NCBI RefSeq assembly: GCF_013375035.1
Contig: NZ_CP056032.1
Coordinates: 5,730,291 to 5,794,290 of the forward strand
DNA from: Spirosoma sp. KUDC1026
Lineage (GTDB): Bacteria; Bacteroidota; Bacteroidia; Cytophagales; Spirosomataceae
Length of the DNA: 64,000 nt
Direction: 5' to 3'
Shown here one piece after another: positions 42,492 through 50,692 of the stretch (position 1 is its first letter; each line of letters opens with the position of its first letter). Under the pieces are notes generated by a model. That model made no database searches, was not told the origin of the DNA, and worked only from the letters and a program-made list of their open reading frames with translations. The position numbers and the translations under genes are program-made.

Positions 42492-43037
42492 ATGCGGAAA
42501 CTCATTTATCATGTCGCGGCTACCCTCGACAATTTCATTGCCCACCCGGACGGCTCAACAACCGGTTTTCTGACCGAGGGCGAATTTATTCAGGACTTTA
42601 TCGGAGCGATCCGCAACTACGGGGCGGTGCTGATGGGGCGAAAAACGTACGAGTACGGCTATGATTACGGCCTGCAGAAAGGCCAGCCAACCTACACACA
42701 GATTAATCCCCGGCTGAAGAACTACGTCTTTTCGAAGTCAATTGACTTTGACTCCAACAACCAGATTCAACTCGTTTCAAACGACGAACTGGACGTAGTA
42801 CGCCAGCTGAAATCCGAGGAAGGAAAACCGCTCTGGCTCTGTGGCGGAGGTGAACTAGCGGGGCTGCTGCTGGATGCGCACCTGATCGATGAACTGATCA
42901 TCAAGCTGAATCCAATTGTGTTCGGGGAAGGGGTTCGGCTGTTCGGTTCCAGCACGACCCAGGTCAGACTTAATCTGCTGGAAAGTAAAGCATACGACAA
43001 CGGAATGATGCGGTTGTCGTATGCCATTACGTATTGA
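42492..43037 (+). CDS. Dihydrofolate reductase-like (RibD C-terminal) protein
   Basis: This 181-residue protein has the RibD-C/DHFR fold: 'KLIYHVAATLDNFIAHPDGS', 'AVLMGRKTYEYGYDYG', 'KPLWLCGGGELAGLLLDAHL' (NADPH-binding Gly cluster) and 'DELIIKLNPIVFGEGVRLFG'. Such stand-alone proteins are NADPH-dependent reductases of unknown substrate; they are not the housekeeping folate enzyme. It has no evident operon partner. It ends convergently with the sugar kinase gene, where a weak six-base stem (43038-43054) precedes TTTT. Confidence 0.85.
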   Translation: MRKLIYHVAATLDNFIAHPDGSTTGFLTEGEFIQDFIGAIRNYGAVLMGRKTYEYGYDYGLQKGQPTYTQINPRLKNYVFSKSIDFDSNNQIQLVSNDELDVVRQLKSEEGKPLWLCGGGELAGLLLDAHLIDELIIKLNPIVFGEGVRLFGSSTTQVRLNLLESKAYDNGMMRLSYAITY

Positions 43038-43073
43038 TTCGTTGGGCTAACGAACGGGTTTTGTTTCTGCGGT

Positions 43074-43982
43074 TTAATCGGCCGAATGAGTTTTCACCCG
43101 GCTAAGCTGCAGAAACGACTGGATGGTTGCCTCCGTAAAATCGGGCGTAGCGCCCCGCTGCGTGGCGACATAAGCCCCCGTTGCGCAGGCGAACTCCAGA
43201 ATCTGCTGGGGGGTATCGCCCTGTAGGGTTTTGTACAGGAAAGCGGCCAGAAACGCATCTCCGCTCCCAATCGTATCGGCCACCTCGACCGGGAAACCGC
43301 CCTGCCGGACAAAGCCAGTTTCGTTCAGTAAAATGGCTCCCTCTTCGCCCAGCGTTACGCATACGGTGTCAAGTGTATACCGTTCGCGCAGCTGCTGCAT
43401 GGCCTTTTCCTGATCGCTCGCGTCACCGTACCAGCCCGCCAGTTCGGCCAGTTCGTGCTCGTTCAGTTTGGCCATATCGGCCTGATGCATCAGCGCTTCT
43501 ACGATGTCCCGTTCGTAGTGGGGGGCGCGCAGGTTGACATCAAATACTTTTTTCGGCGCTACGTCCAGCAGGGCCTGCAGGGTTTCGTAGGTGCGGGTAC
43601 TACGTGCTGCCAGGCTACCGTAGACAAAGAATTCGCTTTGTTGAACGACCTCCGTCAGGCCCGGTTCCAGCTGAATATAGTCCCAGGCCACGGGCTGAAC
43701 GATCTTGTACGTCACTTCATTCCGGTCGGAGATATTGGCTTTGGCCACACCGGTCAGGTGCGTTTGTCCAACCTGGACCAGATCAAGCGGTAGCTCTTTG
43801 TCTTTCAGGAAAGCCAGCATCTCGGTGCCTAATTCATCAGTGCCAACGCGGCTGATGATCTGGGCGTTCAACCCAAAATTACGAAGATCGGCCGCTACGT
43901 TCATGGGCGCACCGCCCGCCTGTTTGCTGGTGGGCAGTACGTCCCAGAGTATCTCGCCGAAGCAGGTGATTGTCTGATTCAT
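43074..43982 (-). CDS. PfkB family carbohydrate kinase (fructokinase-like)
   Basis: This 302-residue ribokinase-fold enzyme begins 'TCFGEILWDVLPTSKQAGGA', with the substrate motif 'GGAPMNVAADL' and the anion-hole/catalytic 'DTIGSGDAFLAAFLY' near residue 230-245. The 'FGEILWD' opening is typical of fructokinases. It would phosphorylate a sugar, most likely fructose, brought in by the sugar porter encoded 72 bases upstream on the same strand. Transport and phosphorylation thus form a two-gene unit. Confidence 0.88.
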   Translation of the reverse strand: MNQTITCFGEILWDVLPTSKQAGGAPMNVAADLRNFGLNAQIISRVGTDELGTEMLAFLKDKELPLDLVQVGQTHLTGVAKANISDRNEVTYKIVQPVAWDYIQLEPGLTEVVQQSEFFVYGSLAARSTRTYETLQALLDVAPKKVFDVNLRAPHYERDIVEALMHQADMAKLNEHELAELAGWYGDASDQEKAMQQLRERYTLDTVCVTLGEEGAILLNETGFVRQGGFPVEVADTIGSGDAFLAAFLYKTLQGDTPQQILEFACATGAYVATQRGATPDFTEATIQSFLQLSRVKTHSAD

Positions 43983-44054
43983 GGGTATTGGTTTTACGTG
44001 AGTAGGCGGTTACCTGGTCATTGAAATCCGTCAGGCGACCGGCACCAGCCTGTT

Positions 44055-45377
44055 TTAATGACCGACAAAGGTACGTTCGATCTGCTCCAGGCTGGTGCCT
44101 TTCGTTTCGGGCATCAGCTTCCAGACGAACAGCAGTTGCAGGATCATCATGACCGTAAAGAACATAAACGACGCAGCAGGCCCGAACTGGCCGGTCAGAT
44201 ACGGAAAGGTATAGGTGATTATGGCGGCCATGATCCAGTGGGTAAAGCTGCCCAGTGCCTGCCCGCTGGAACGTACTTCGTTAGGAAAAATTTCGGAGAT
44301 GAATACCCAGATAACAGCCCCCTGCGAGAAACCAAAAAAGGCGATGTAGCCGAACAGGAACAGGGGTACCGACAGGCCATTAAACTCTTCCAGATAGAAC
44401 GCCCGTGTCACCAGGCCCAGCATCACGATCAGCCCGACGGAACCAACCAGCATCAGCGTCCGGCGGCCAAAGCGGTCAATCAGGTTCATCGAAATCATCG
44501 TAAAGATCAGGTTGACCAACCCCACCCCCGCCGACGACAGCAGGGCCGAGCTCTTACCCAGGCCTGTCATTTCGAAAATACGGGGGGCGTAATACAGAAT
44601 GGCATTGATCCCCGACACCTGGTTGAAGAACGCAAACAGCACCGCCAGCATAATGGGAGTGTTGTATTTGCCGGAAAACAGGCTGACCGTCTGGGGCTGA
44701 TCGGCGTGCTGCTGTAACGTAGCCAGCGTGGCATCGGCCGTTTCCGGATCGATCATGTTCAGCACTTCCTTGGCTTCGGCAACTTTTCCTTTTTTGAGCA
44801 GGAGCCAGCGCGGGCTTTCGGGAATATACAGAACGGTAACCAGGAAGATCAGCGACGGAATGGCCTGAACACCCAGCATCCAGCGCCAGGGCTCAGCCCC
44901 GAAATTTTGCAGAAAATAGTTGGACACGTAGGCAATCAGAATACCCAGTACGACATTGAACTGAAACAGCGCGACCAGCAGCCCCCGCGATTTGGCCGGG
45001 GAAATCTCGGAAATGTACATCGGAGCCGCTACCGACGATGCACCGACTCCCAGCCCGCCCAGCAAGCGAAAAAAGAAGAAAAATCCCCAAGTTGGCGCCA
45101 GCGCCGTACCAAGTGAAGCGCCCAGGTAAATAACCCCAATCCAGAACAGGGTCCGCTTGCGTCCCAATCGTTCGGCGGGAATACCACCCGTCATGGCGCC
45201 AATGACCGTACCGATCAGAGCTACCGATATGGTCAGACCATGTTCGGCGTCGCTGAGGTTCCAGAGCGATTGAAGCGTCTGTTCTACGCCGGAGATAACC
45301 GCGGTATCAAAGCCAAACAGAAAGCCGCCCAGGGCAGCCGTAATCGACCAAAGAAATATGCGTTGGCTCTGACTCAT
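44055..45377 (-). CDS. Sugar porter family MFS transporter
   Basis: This 440-residue permease has 12 transmembrane segments. Signatures are 'GFDTAVISGVEQ' in helix 1, 'AERLGRKRTLFW' between helices 2 and 3, 'YIPESPRWLL' in the central loop, 'NAILYYAPRIFE' in helix 7, 'DRFGRRTLML' between helices 8 and 9 and 'MPETKGTSLEQIE' at the end. It is a proton-sugar symporter of the XylE/GLUT type. The PfkB kinase behind it points to fructose or a similar hexose. A LacI-type palindrome lies 129 bases upstream of the start. Confidence 0.92.
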   Translation of the reverse strand: MSQSQRIFLWSITAALGGFLFGFDTAVISGVEQTLQSLWNLSDAEHGLTISVALIGTVIGAMTGGIPAERLGRKRTLFWIGVIYLGASLGTALAPTWGFFFFFRLLGGLGVGASSVAAPMYISEISPAKSRGLLVALFQFNVVLGILIAYVSNYFLQNFGAEPWRWMLGVQAIPSLIFLVTVLYIPESPRWLLLKKGKVAEAKEVLNMIDPETADATLATLQQHADQPQTVSLFSGKYNTPIMLAVLFAFFNQVSGINAILYYAPRIFEMTGLGKSSALLSSAGVGLVNLIFTMISMNLIDRFGRRTLMLVGSVGLIVMLGLVTRAFYLEEFNGLSVPLFLFGYIAFFGFSQGAVIWVFISEIFPNEVRSSGQALGSFTHWIMAAIITYTFPYLTGQFGPAASFMFFTVMMILQLLFVWKLMPETKGTSLEQIERTFVGH

Positions 45378-45853
45378 ACGTAGAAAGAATCGCTATGCAC
45401 GACGGGTTTATGGTAAGATACAGGAAGAAAAAGGCGTAATCACGCGCCGATTTTCATCTAATTGCGCATCGGCCAAAGCATTGACTGACAACCAGTTTAC
45501 TCCATAAAACGGCAACCGTTTTTGCCTTGGAGGGACCAATATAGCGATCAGGCCAGTTATTCGCTAAACCAAAACAGCCCGGATAACCCTATTGATTGCC
45601 TGGGCTATCGTTTAATTTCGTTTCTCTTTCCCGGCTCCTCATCCAGTACCCCCCAGCCCCGACGCCCGTTCTACGCAGATCGAGAGCTTCCAGACAGTGA
45701 AGCAAGCGACCAGAATTTCTAAATTCTAAGGCCTTACAAGCCAGAAACGATTATACTTTGGGGGTTTCTAGTTGTTACGAATAAGGCAGTAGCTGAAATT
45801 TTAACCACTGTATAGAAAACCTTCTCTCTTTCGTTTTATTTTTACCACAAAAC
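45378..45853. other. 476-base divergent intergenic region
   Basis: This gap separates the sugar transporter (minus) from the acyl-CoA ligase (plus). It holds the LacI-like palindrome at 45506-45522 and a second inverted repeat AGAATTT-CT-AAATTCT (45712-45727) near the ligase. A possible imperfect -7 box (TATACTTTG) follows at about 45754. No open frame looks real. Confidence 0.5.
45506..45522. promoter_or_regulatory. Putative LacI-type operator
   Basis: AAAACGG-CAA-CCGTTTT is a perfect seven-base inverted repeat whose AAACGG/CCGTTT halves resemble sugar-responsive LacI-family sites. It lies upstream of the transporter and PfkB kinase. No LacI-family gene is in the window. Confidence 0.45.
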
Positions 45854-47575
45854 ATGCAATTGACTGACATGGAAACGCAAGCAGTGACGAAGCCCTACCC
45901 GTGGTTACGCTTTTATCCTAAAGGCGTTCCTCACGAGATCAATCCGGATGCTTATTCCTCGATAGCCGCCCTGCTGGACGATGGCTGCCAACGGTTTCAC
46001 GACCGGCCGGCCTACAGTTGCATGGGCAAGGAGATTACGTTCGGCGAAGTGGATGCGTTGTCAAAACAGTTTGCGTCGTTCCTGCAGAATGATCTGGGTC
46101 TGAAACCCGGCGACCGGCTGGCGATTCAGATGCCTAATACGTTGCAGTATCCGGTAGTGATGTTTGGGGCACTGCGGGCGGGCCTGGCGGTGGTCAACAC
46201 AAATCCATTGTACACCCCCCGCGAAATGCAGCACCAGTTCAAAGATTCGGGAACGAAAGCCCTAGTTATCCTGGCCAACTTTGCCAGCAACCTGGAAAAG
46301 ATTCTGGAGCAGACCGATATTCAGCACGTTATTGTAACCGAACTGGGCGACCTGCTGGGTTTTCCAAAAAAGCAGATCGTTAACGCCGTTGTCAAATACG
46401 TCAAGAAGCTGGTGCCGTCCTACAAACTACCGAACGCCATCTCGTTCAGCGACGCCATGGGCCGGGGCAAACGGCAGCCATTCACGCCTGTAACCATCAA
46501 AAGTTCGGATCTGGCCTATGTGCAATACACCGGCGGCACAACCGGCGTATCAAAAGGCGCTATGCTGACGCACCGGAATCTGATCGCCAACGTAGAGGGG
46601 CAATACTACTGGATGCAACCCGGCGGCATTCCCGACGGGGAAGGAATCATTGTGGCGGCCCTCCCCCTCTACCACGTGTACGCCTTGACAACCAATGCCC
46701 TGGCGGGGCTACGTACCGGTGCCATGAATCTGCTTATTACCAATCCGCGGGATCTGAATGCTTTCATTGATGATCTTAAAAAGTACACGGTTACGGCCTT
46801 TACGGGTGTAAACACGCTTTACAACGGCCTGTTGAATCACCCGCGCATCAAAGAAGTCAACTTCAGCAAACTGACCATTACGTCGGCGGGGGGCATGGCG
46901 CTGCAAACGAGCGTAGCCGAACGCTGGAAGGCGCTGACCGGCGTTACACCCTGTGAAGGCTACGGCCTGACTGAAACCTCGCCGGTGCTGTCGTCGAACC
47001 CCACGGATGGGTCGGTACGGGTTGGAACGATTGGTGTTCCCTGGCCAAGTACCGACATGAAAATCATCAATGACGATGGGACTGATGCCGCCATTGGCGA
47101 GCGTGGCGAAGTAGTTGCTAAAGGACCACAGGTTTTCGTTGGCTACTACAATCGCCCTGACGAAACCGCCAACGCCATGATGGGCGAGTGGTTCAAAACC
47201 GGCGACATCGGCATTATGAACGAGGATGGTTTCTTCAAAATCGTCGACCGAAAAAAAGATATGATTCTGGTATCGGGCTTCAACGTTTATCCAAATGAGG
47301 TAGAAGACGTAGTAGCCCAGTGCCCCGGTGTCCTGGAAGTAGCCTGTATCGGCGTACCGGACGAGAAATCGACCGAGGTTGTCAAAATATGCGTCGTCAG
47401 AAAAGATCCAGAACTGACCGCCGACACGATTAAAGCGTTCTGCAGGGAAAACCTGACAGCATACAAAGTGCCGCGTATCATTGAATTCCGGGATGAGCTG
47501 CCGAAGTCCAACGTCGGCAAAATCCTGCGCCGTCCGCTACGGGACGAAGCGCTGGCCAAACTGGCGACGAAGTAA
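45854..47575 (+). CDS. fadD: Long-chain fatty-acid-CoA ligase
   Basis: This 573-residue ANL-superfamily enzyme has the AMP-binding P-loop 'VQYTGGTTGVSKGAMLTHRN' (about 220), 'GYGLTETSPV', 'EWFKTGDIGIMNEDGF', the hinge 'VDRKKDMILVSGFNVYPNEV' and the catalytic lysine in 'LPKSNVGKILRR' near the C-terminus. It activates fatty acids as acyl-CoA at the membrane for beta-oxidation or lipid synthesis. It fits functionally with FadN at 4.3-6.7 kb but is not linked to it. The ATG at 45869 (METQAVTKPY) is an alternative start. Confidence 0.9.
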   Translation: MQLTDMETQAVTKPYPWLRFYPKGVPHEINPDAYSSIAALLDDGCQRFHDRPAYSCMGKEITFGEVDALSKQFASFLQNDLGLKPGDRLAIQMPNTLQYPVVMFGALRAGLAVVNTNPLYTPREMQHQFKDSGTKALVILANFASNLEKILEQTDIQHVIVTELGDLLGFPKKQIVNAVVKYVKKLVPSYKLPNAISFSDAMGRGKRQPFTPVTIKSSDLAYVQYTGGTTGVSKGAMLTHRNLIANVEGQYYWMQPGGIPDGEGIIVAALPLYHVYALTTNALAGLRTGAMNLLITNPRDLNAFIDDLKKYTVTAFTGVNTLYNGLLNHPRIKEVNFSKLTITSAGGMALQTSVAERWKALTGVTPCEGYGLTETSPVLSSNPTDGSVRVGTIGVPWPSTDMKIINDDGTDAAIGERGEVVAKGPQVFVGYYNRPDETANAMMGEWFKTGDIGIMNEDGFFKIVDRKKDMILVSGFNVYPNEVEDVVAQCPGVLEVACIGVPDEKSTEVVKICVVRKDPELTADTIKAFCRENLTAYKVPRIIEFRDELPKSNVGKILRRPLRDEALAKLATK

Positions 47576-47658
47576 TTATTCAGTTACCCCCGACTCCAGA
47601 AAGCTAGTATTGTAGGGGTTTTATGAGTTAGAGAATTCTGGCCTAGTTTGCTGCTAGC

Positions 47659-47803
47659 TACCACCGGCACGGGCCGCCCCGCCCTGCCCCCTCCCGCAAC
47701 GGCGGACCGTTAAAAAATTAGGAGGGGGTGTTAAAAAGGTCGCTTCTGCTCGTTCCCCTCCTGTTTTAGGAGGGGCTAGGCGGGGCGGCCCGTGCCGGTG
47801 GTA
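47659..47803. repeat. MITE-like intergenic repeat, copy C
   Basis: The 145-base element has 25-base perfect terminal inverted repeats (47659-47683 and 47779-47803; beginning TACCACCGGCACGGGCCGCC). Inside are the ACGGCGGACCGTTA block, TTAGGAGGGGG and the hairpin CCCCTCCTGTTTTAGGAGGGG core. It is followed by AAACCCCGACAAGATCCCGA, a flank also found next to copy B. It takes up half of the 299-base gap between fadD and the LytTR gene; nothing else is seen there. Confidence 0.85.
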
Positions 47804-47874
47804 AGAGCTAAACCCCGACAAGATCCCGACAAGATTAGGTGTTGGGAGAAGGACTGGGGTTGAGGCTATATCAA

Positions 47875-48324
47875 TCAGGCCGCTACGGCCAGTTCGGGCT
47901 GTGTTTCTAGCAGTACAAGCTCTTTCTGGAAGCCGCGCAGATGCTGCATGAAGGCCGTGGCTTTCCGGCGCGATACGTCCACCCGATCGCCATTTAACAA
48001 ACTAACGCTCAGTTGCTGCCGGTCGGGATTAATGCTTTCCAGATAAAGCAGGTTGATGATGTTCTTCTTGTGGGGCCGGACAAATACTTTCGGCGAGAGC
48101 CGACTTTCCAGCTTTTTGAGCGTGAGCGATACCATTAGCTGAGTACCATCGGCAAAGTGAAAAACGGTGTAGTTGCCTTCACCTTCCAGCCGAACGATCT
48201 GATGCATCGGCATTTTTTTGCGGTATCCCCAGAACGGTAATACCAGGTCTGACATAGCAAACTGATGGGCGATTTGCTCACGGCGCGTACTGCTGAGCAG
48301 TCCGGATTGCAGACTTACTTTCAT
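47875..48324 (-). CDS. LytTR DNA-binding domain protein
   Basis: This 149-residue protein consists essentially of one LytTR domain (about 28-130): 'HQIVRLEGEGNYTVFHFADG', 'LTLKKLESRLSPKVFVRPHK', 'KNIINLLYLESINPDRQQLS' and 'LLNGDRVDVSRRKATAFMQ'. No receiver domain precedes it, unlike two-component LytR/AgrA regulators, so it may be a constitutive regulator or act with a separate sensor. It diverges from cysM; the 251-base gap contains the palindrome CGGGTTAACCCG (48502-48513). Confidence 0.85.
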   Translation of the reverse strand: MKVSLQSGLLSSTRREQIAHQFAMSDLVLPFWGYRKKMPMHQIVRLEGEGNYTVFHFADGTQLMVSLTLKKLESRLSPKVFVRPHKKNIINLLYLESINPDRQQLSVSLLNGDRVDVSRRKATAFMQHLRGFQKELVLLETQPELAVAA

Positions 48325-48575
48325 AAACAGGATTAGATATGGTGTGAATAAATTGTAAACTCAGATCAGTCCAGCGATACATACCCGTAGCCTTGACCCG
48401 AATCACAAGCAAGTTTACAAAATTTTCATTATCAACCGTTTAGTAGACCGTATTTTTTGATCCCCCTTTTTGAACACAGTCTGGTACCGGGCTCTAAAAA
48501 GCGGGTTAACCCGATCATTGCGAACTATTTGAGCGCCTTTAACCTTGGAAAAGCAAACAGGTTTATTTGACTCCC

Positions 48576-49448
48576 ATGGCTACCCTACTCGATTTGGTTG
48601 GAAACACTCCCCTCGTTGAACTGAACCGACTGAATCCTAATCCCAACATTAAAATTTACGGTAAACTGGAAGGCAACAACCCCGGTGGCAGCGTAAAAGA
48701 CCGGGCTGCGGCCAGTATGATTCAGGGCGCTCTGGCCCGGAATGAGCTGAAACCGGGCATGAAGCTGATCGAAGCCACGAGCGGCAATACCGGTATTGCC
48801 CTGGCCATGATTGCCCGGCTTTATGACCTCGAGCTGGAACTGATCATGCCCGAAAACTCCACGCGCGAGCGCGTACTGACCATGGAAGCCTTCGGGGCGA
48901 AAGTCATCTTGACGGAAACGATGGAAAGCGCCCGCGATTATGCCGAAGCTCAGGTAGAAAAGGGCGGCTACTACCTCCTCAACCAGTTCGCCAATCCGGA
49001 TAACTACTTGGCGCACTATAACACCACTGGTCCCGAAATCTGGCGTGACACGGCCGGGACAGTCACCCATTTTGTTTCATCAATGGGTACGACCGGTACC
49101 ATCATGGGTACGTCGCGCTATCTGAAAGAGCAGAATCCAGACGTGCAGATCGTGGGATGCCAGCCAACAGATGGCTCATCGATTCCGGGTATCCGTAAAT
49201 GGCCGGTGGAGTACCTGCCTAAAATTTTTGATCCGTCGCGGGTTGACCGCGTTATCGAGGTTTCGGCCGAAGACGCTACGCAGACAACTCGCCAGCTCGC
49301 CAGCGTTGAGGGTGTTTTTGCCGGTATGAGCAGTGGCGGTGCCGCCTGGGCCGCCCTGAAACTGGCGCAGGAATTGGAATCAGGCGTAATCGTCTGCATC
49401 ATCTGCGACCGGGGTGACCGTTACCTTTCGTCGGATCTGTTTGGTTGA
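48576..49448 (+). CDS. cysM: Cysteine synthase B
   Basis: This 290-residue PLP-dependent fold-type II enzyme has '[20 protein letters not shown]', the PLP lysine in '[12 protein letters not shown]', the substrate loop '[15 protein letters not shown]', the phosphate-binding '[18 protein letters not shown]' and '[11 protein letters not shown]'. It makes cysteine from O-acetylserine and sulfide (or thiosulfate for CysM). The length and the '[17 protein letters not shown]' segment match CysM rather than CysK. The start is the ATG at 48576; an upstream TTG was rejected. A TTG-N19-TAACCTTG promoter-like pair lies at 48518-48547. It begins a same-strand run with pyrD and ftsK. Confidence 0.9.
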   Translation: MATLLDLVGNTPLVELNRLNPNPNIKIYGKLEGNNPGGSVKDRAAASMIQGALARNELKPGMKLIEATSGNTGIALAMIARLYDLELELIMPENSTRERVLTMEAFGAKVILTETMESARDYAEAQVEKGGYYLLNQFANPDNYLAHYNTTGPEIWRDTAGTVTHFVSSMGTTGTIMGTSRYLKEQNPDVQIVGCQPTDGSSIPGIRKWPVEYLPKIFDPSRVDRVIEVSAEDATQTTRQLASVEGVFAGMSSGGAAWAALKLAQELESGVIVCIICDRGDRYLSSDLFG

Positions 49449-49486
49449 TTGTCGGTGAGTTTGCTACGTCCGGTGTCACATTTGCG

Positions 49487-49494
49487 TATTTTTG
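49487..49494 (+). promoter_or_regulatory. Putative pyrD -7 box, near-leaderless
   Basis: TATTTTTG matches TAnnTTTG and ends only four bases before the pyrD ATG at 49499, with TTG at 49461-49463 about 23 bases upstream. Transcription from it would start at or next to the start codon. Confidence 0.45.
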
Positions 49495-49498
49495 CCGC

Positions 49499-50575
49499 AT
49501 GTACAAGCGCCTGATTCTCCCGTTGCTATTCCGCTTCGATGCGGAGTCCATTCATCATACCATTACGTCGTTGCTCCGCTTTGCGCTGGCTATCCCCGGT
49601 GTATCGTTCCTTTGCCGCAAGCTCTACGTTGTTGATGATCCGCGACTGGCCCGGACGGTATTTGGGCTGACGTTTCCCAATCCGATCGGTATGGCGGCTG
49701 GCTTCGACAAAAACGCGGAGCTGGTAAGCGAGCTAAGCGATCTGGGATTCGGCTTCGTGGAGATCGGCACCGTTACGCCCCGCCCGCAGCCGGGTAATCC
49801 CCAGCCGCGTCTGTTCCGACTTAAAGCCGACCAAGGGCTCATTAACCGGATGGGATTCAACAACAAAGGCGCCGGACCCGCATCGGGCCGGTTGCGCGAG
49901 TTTGCGAAGAACCGGGGCGAACGACGGGTTATTGTTGGTGGCAACATCGGTAAAAATAAAGACACACCCAACGACGAAGCGCTGAATGACTACCTGCTCA
50001 GCTTCCGGGATTTGTTCGACGTCGTCGATTACTTCGTCGTTAACGTTAGTTCACCGAACACGCCCGGCCTGCGCGACCTTCAGGAACGCGCACCTCTCAC
50101 CCGACTCCTGGCCGCTTTGCAGGACGAAAACAGAAAAAAGTCGGCTCCTAAACCCATCCTGCTAAAGATTGCGCCGGATCTTACCGACGGGCAGCTGGAC
50201 GACATTATCGCCATTGTTAACGATACCAAAATTGCGGGCGTTATTGCCACGAACACAACCATCAGCCGTGAGGGTCTGGCTACCGACCCGGCTATTGTTA
50301 CCCAGATGGGCGCGGGTGGGGTTAGCGGGCAGCCCCTGAAAGAACGGGCAACGGCTGTCATCCGGTATCTGCATCAGCAGTCGGGCGGAGCGTTTCCAAT
50401 CATTGGTGTAGGCGGTATTGCCACCCCGGCCGATGCCCTGGAAAAGCTCCGGGCTGGGGCCAGCCTGATTCAGGTGTACACCAGTTTCATCTACGAAGGC
50501 CCGGGATTGGCCAAACAGATTAACAAAGCCCTGCTTGCCGAAAATTGGGTTTCAGCCCCAGCCGTTCCCTCATAA
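49499..50575 (+). CDS. pyrD: Dihydroorotate dehydrogenase (quinone), class 2
   Basis: This 358-residue membrane-associated FMN enzyme of pyrimidine synthesis oxidises dihydroorotate with quinone as acceptor. The N-terminal helices (1-50) are the class 2 membrane patch. Landmarks are '[17 protein letters not shown]', '[20 protein letters not shown]', '[13 protein letters not shown]', '[16 protein letters not shown]' with the catalytic serine, '[16 protein letters not shown]' and '[18 protein letters not shown]'. The upstream in-frame extension through a TTG was rejected because the ATG gives the standard N-terminus. The upp gene nearby belongs to pyrimidine salvage. Confidence 0.95.
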   Translation: MYKRLILPLLFRFDAESIHHTITSLLRFALAIPGVSFLCRKLYVVDDPRLARTVFGLTFPNPIGMAAGFDKNAELVSELSDLGFGFVEIGTVTPRPQPGNPQPRLFRLKADQGLINRMGFNNKGAGPASGRLREFAKNRGERRVIVGGNIGKNKDTPNDEALNDYLLSFRDLFDVVDYFVVNVSSPNTPGLRDLQERAPLTRLLAALQDENRKKSAPKPILLKIAPDLTDGQLDDIIAIVNDTKIAGVIATNTTISREGLATDPAIVTQMGAGGVSGQPLKERATAVIRYLHQQSGGAFPIIGVGGIATPADALEKLRAGASLIQVYTSFIYEGPGLAKQINKALLAENWVSAPAVPS

Positions 50576-50692
50576 ATTCCGTCTATTTTACGGTAGCAGC
50601 TCCGTTCCGGCTGAATCGGAATTTTCCTTCGCGCTTTTTCCGTGAAAAAATGGCAAATTTACTTCTGACTTCGCTAGTCAGCGTTTATCAGC

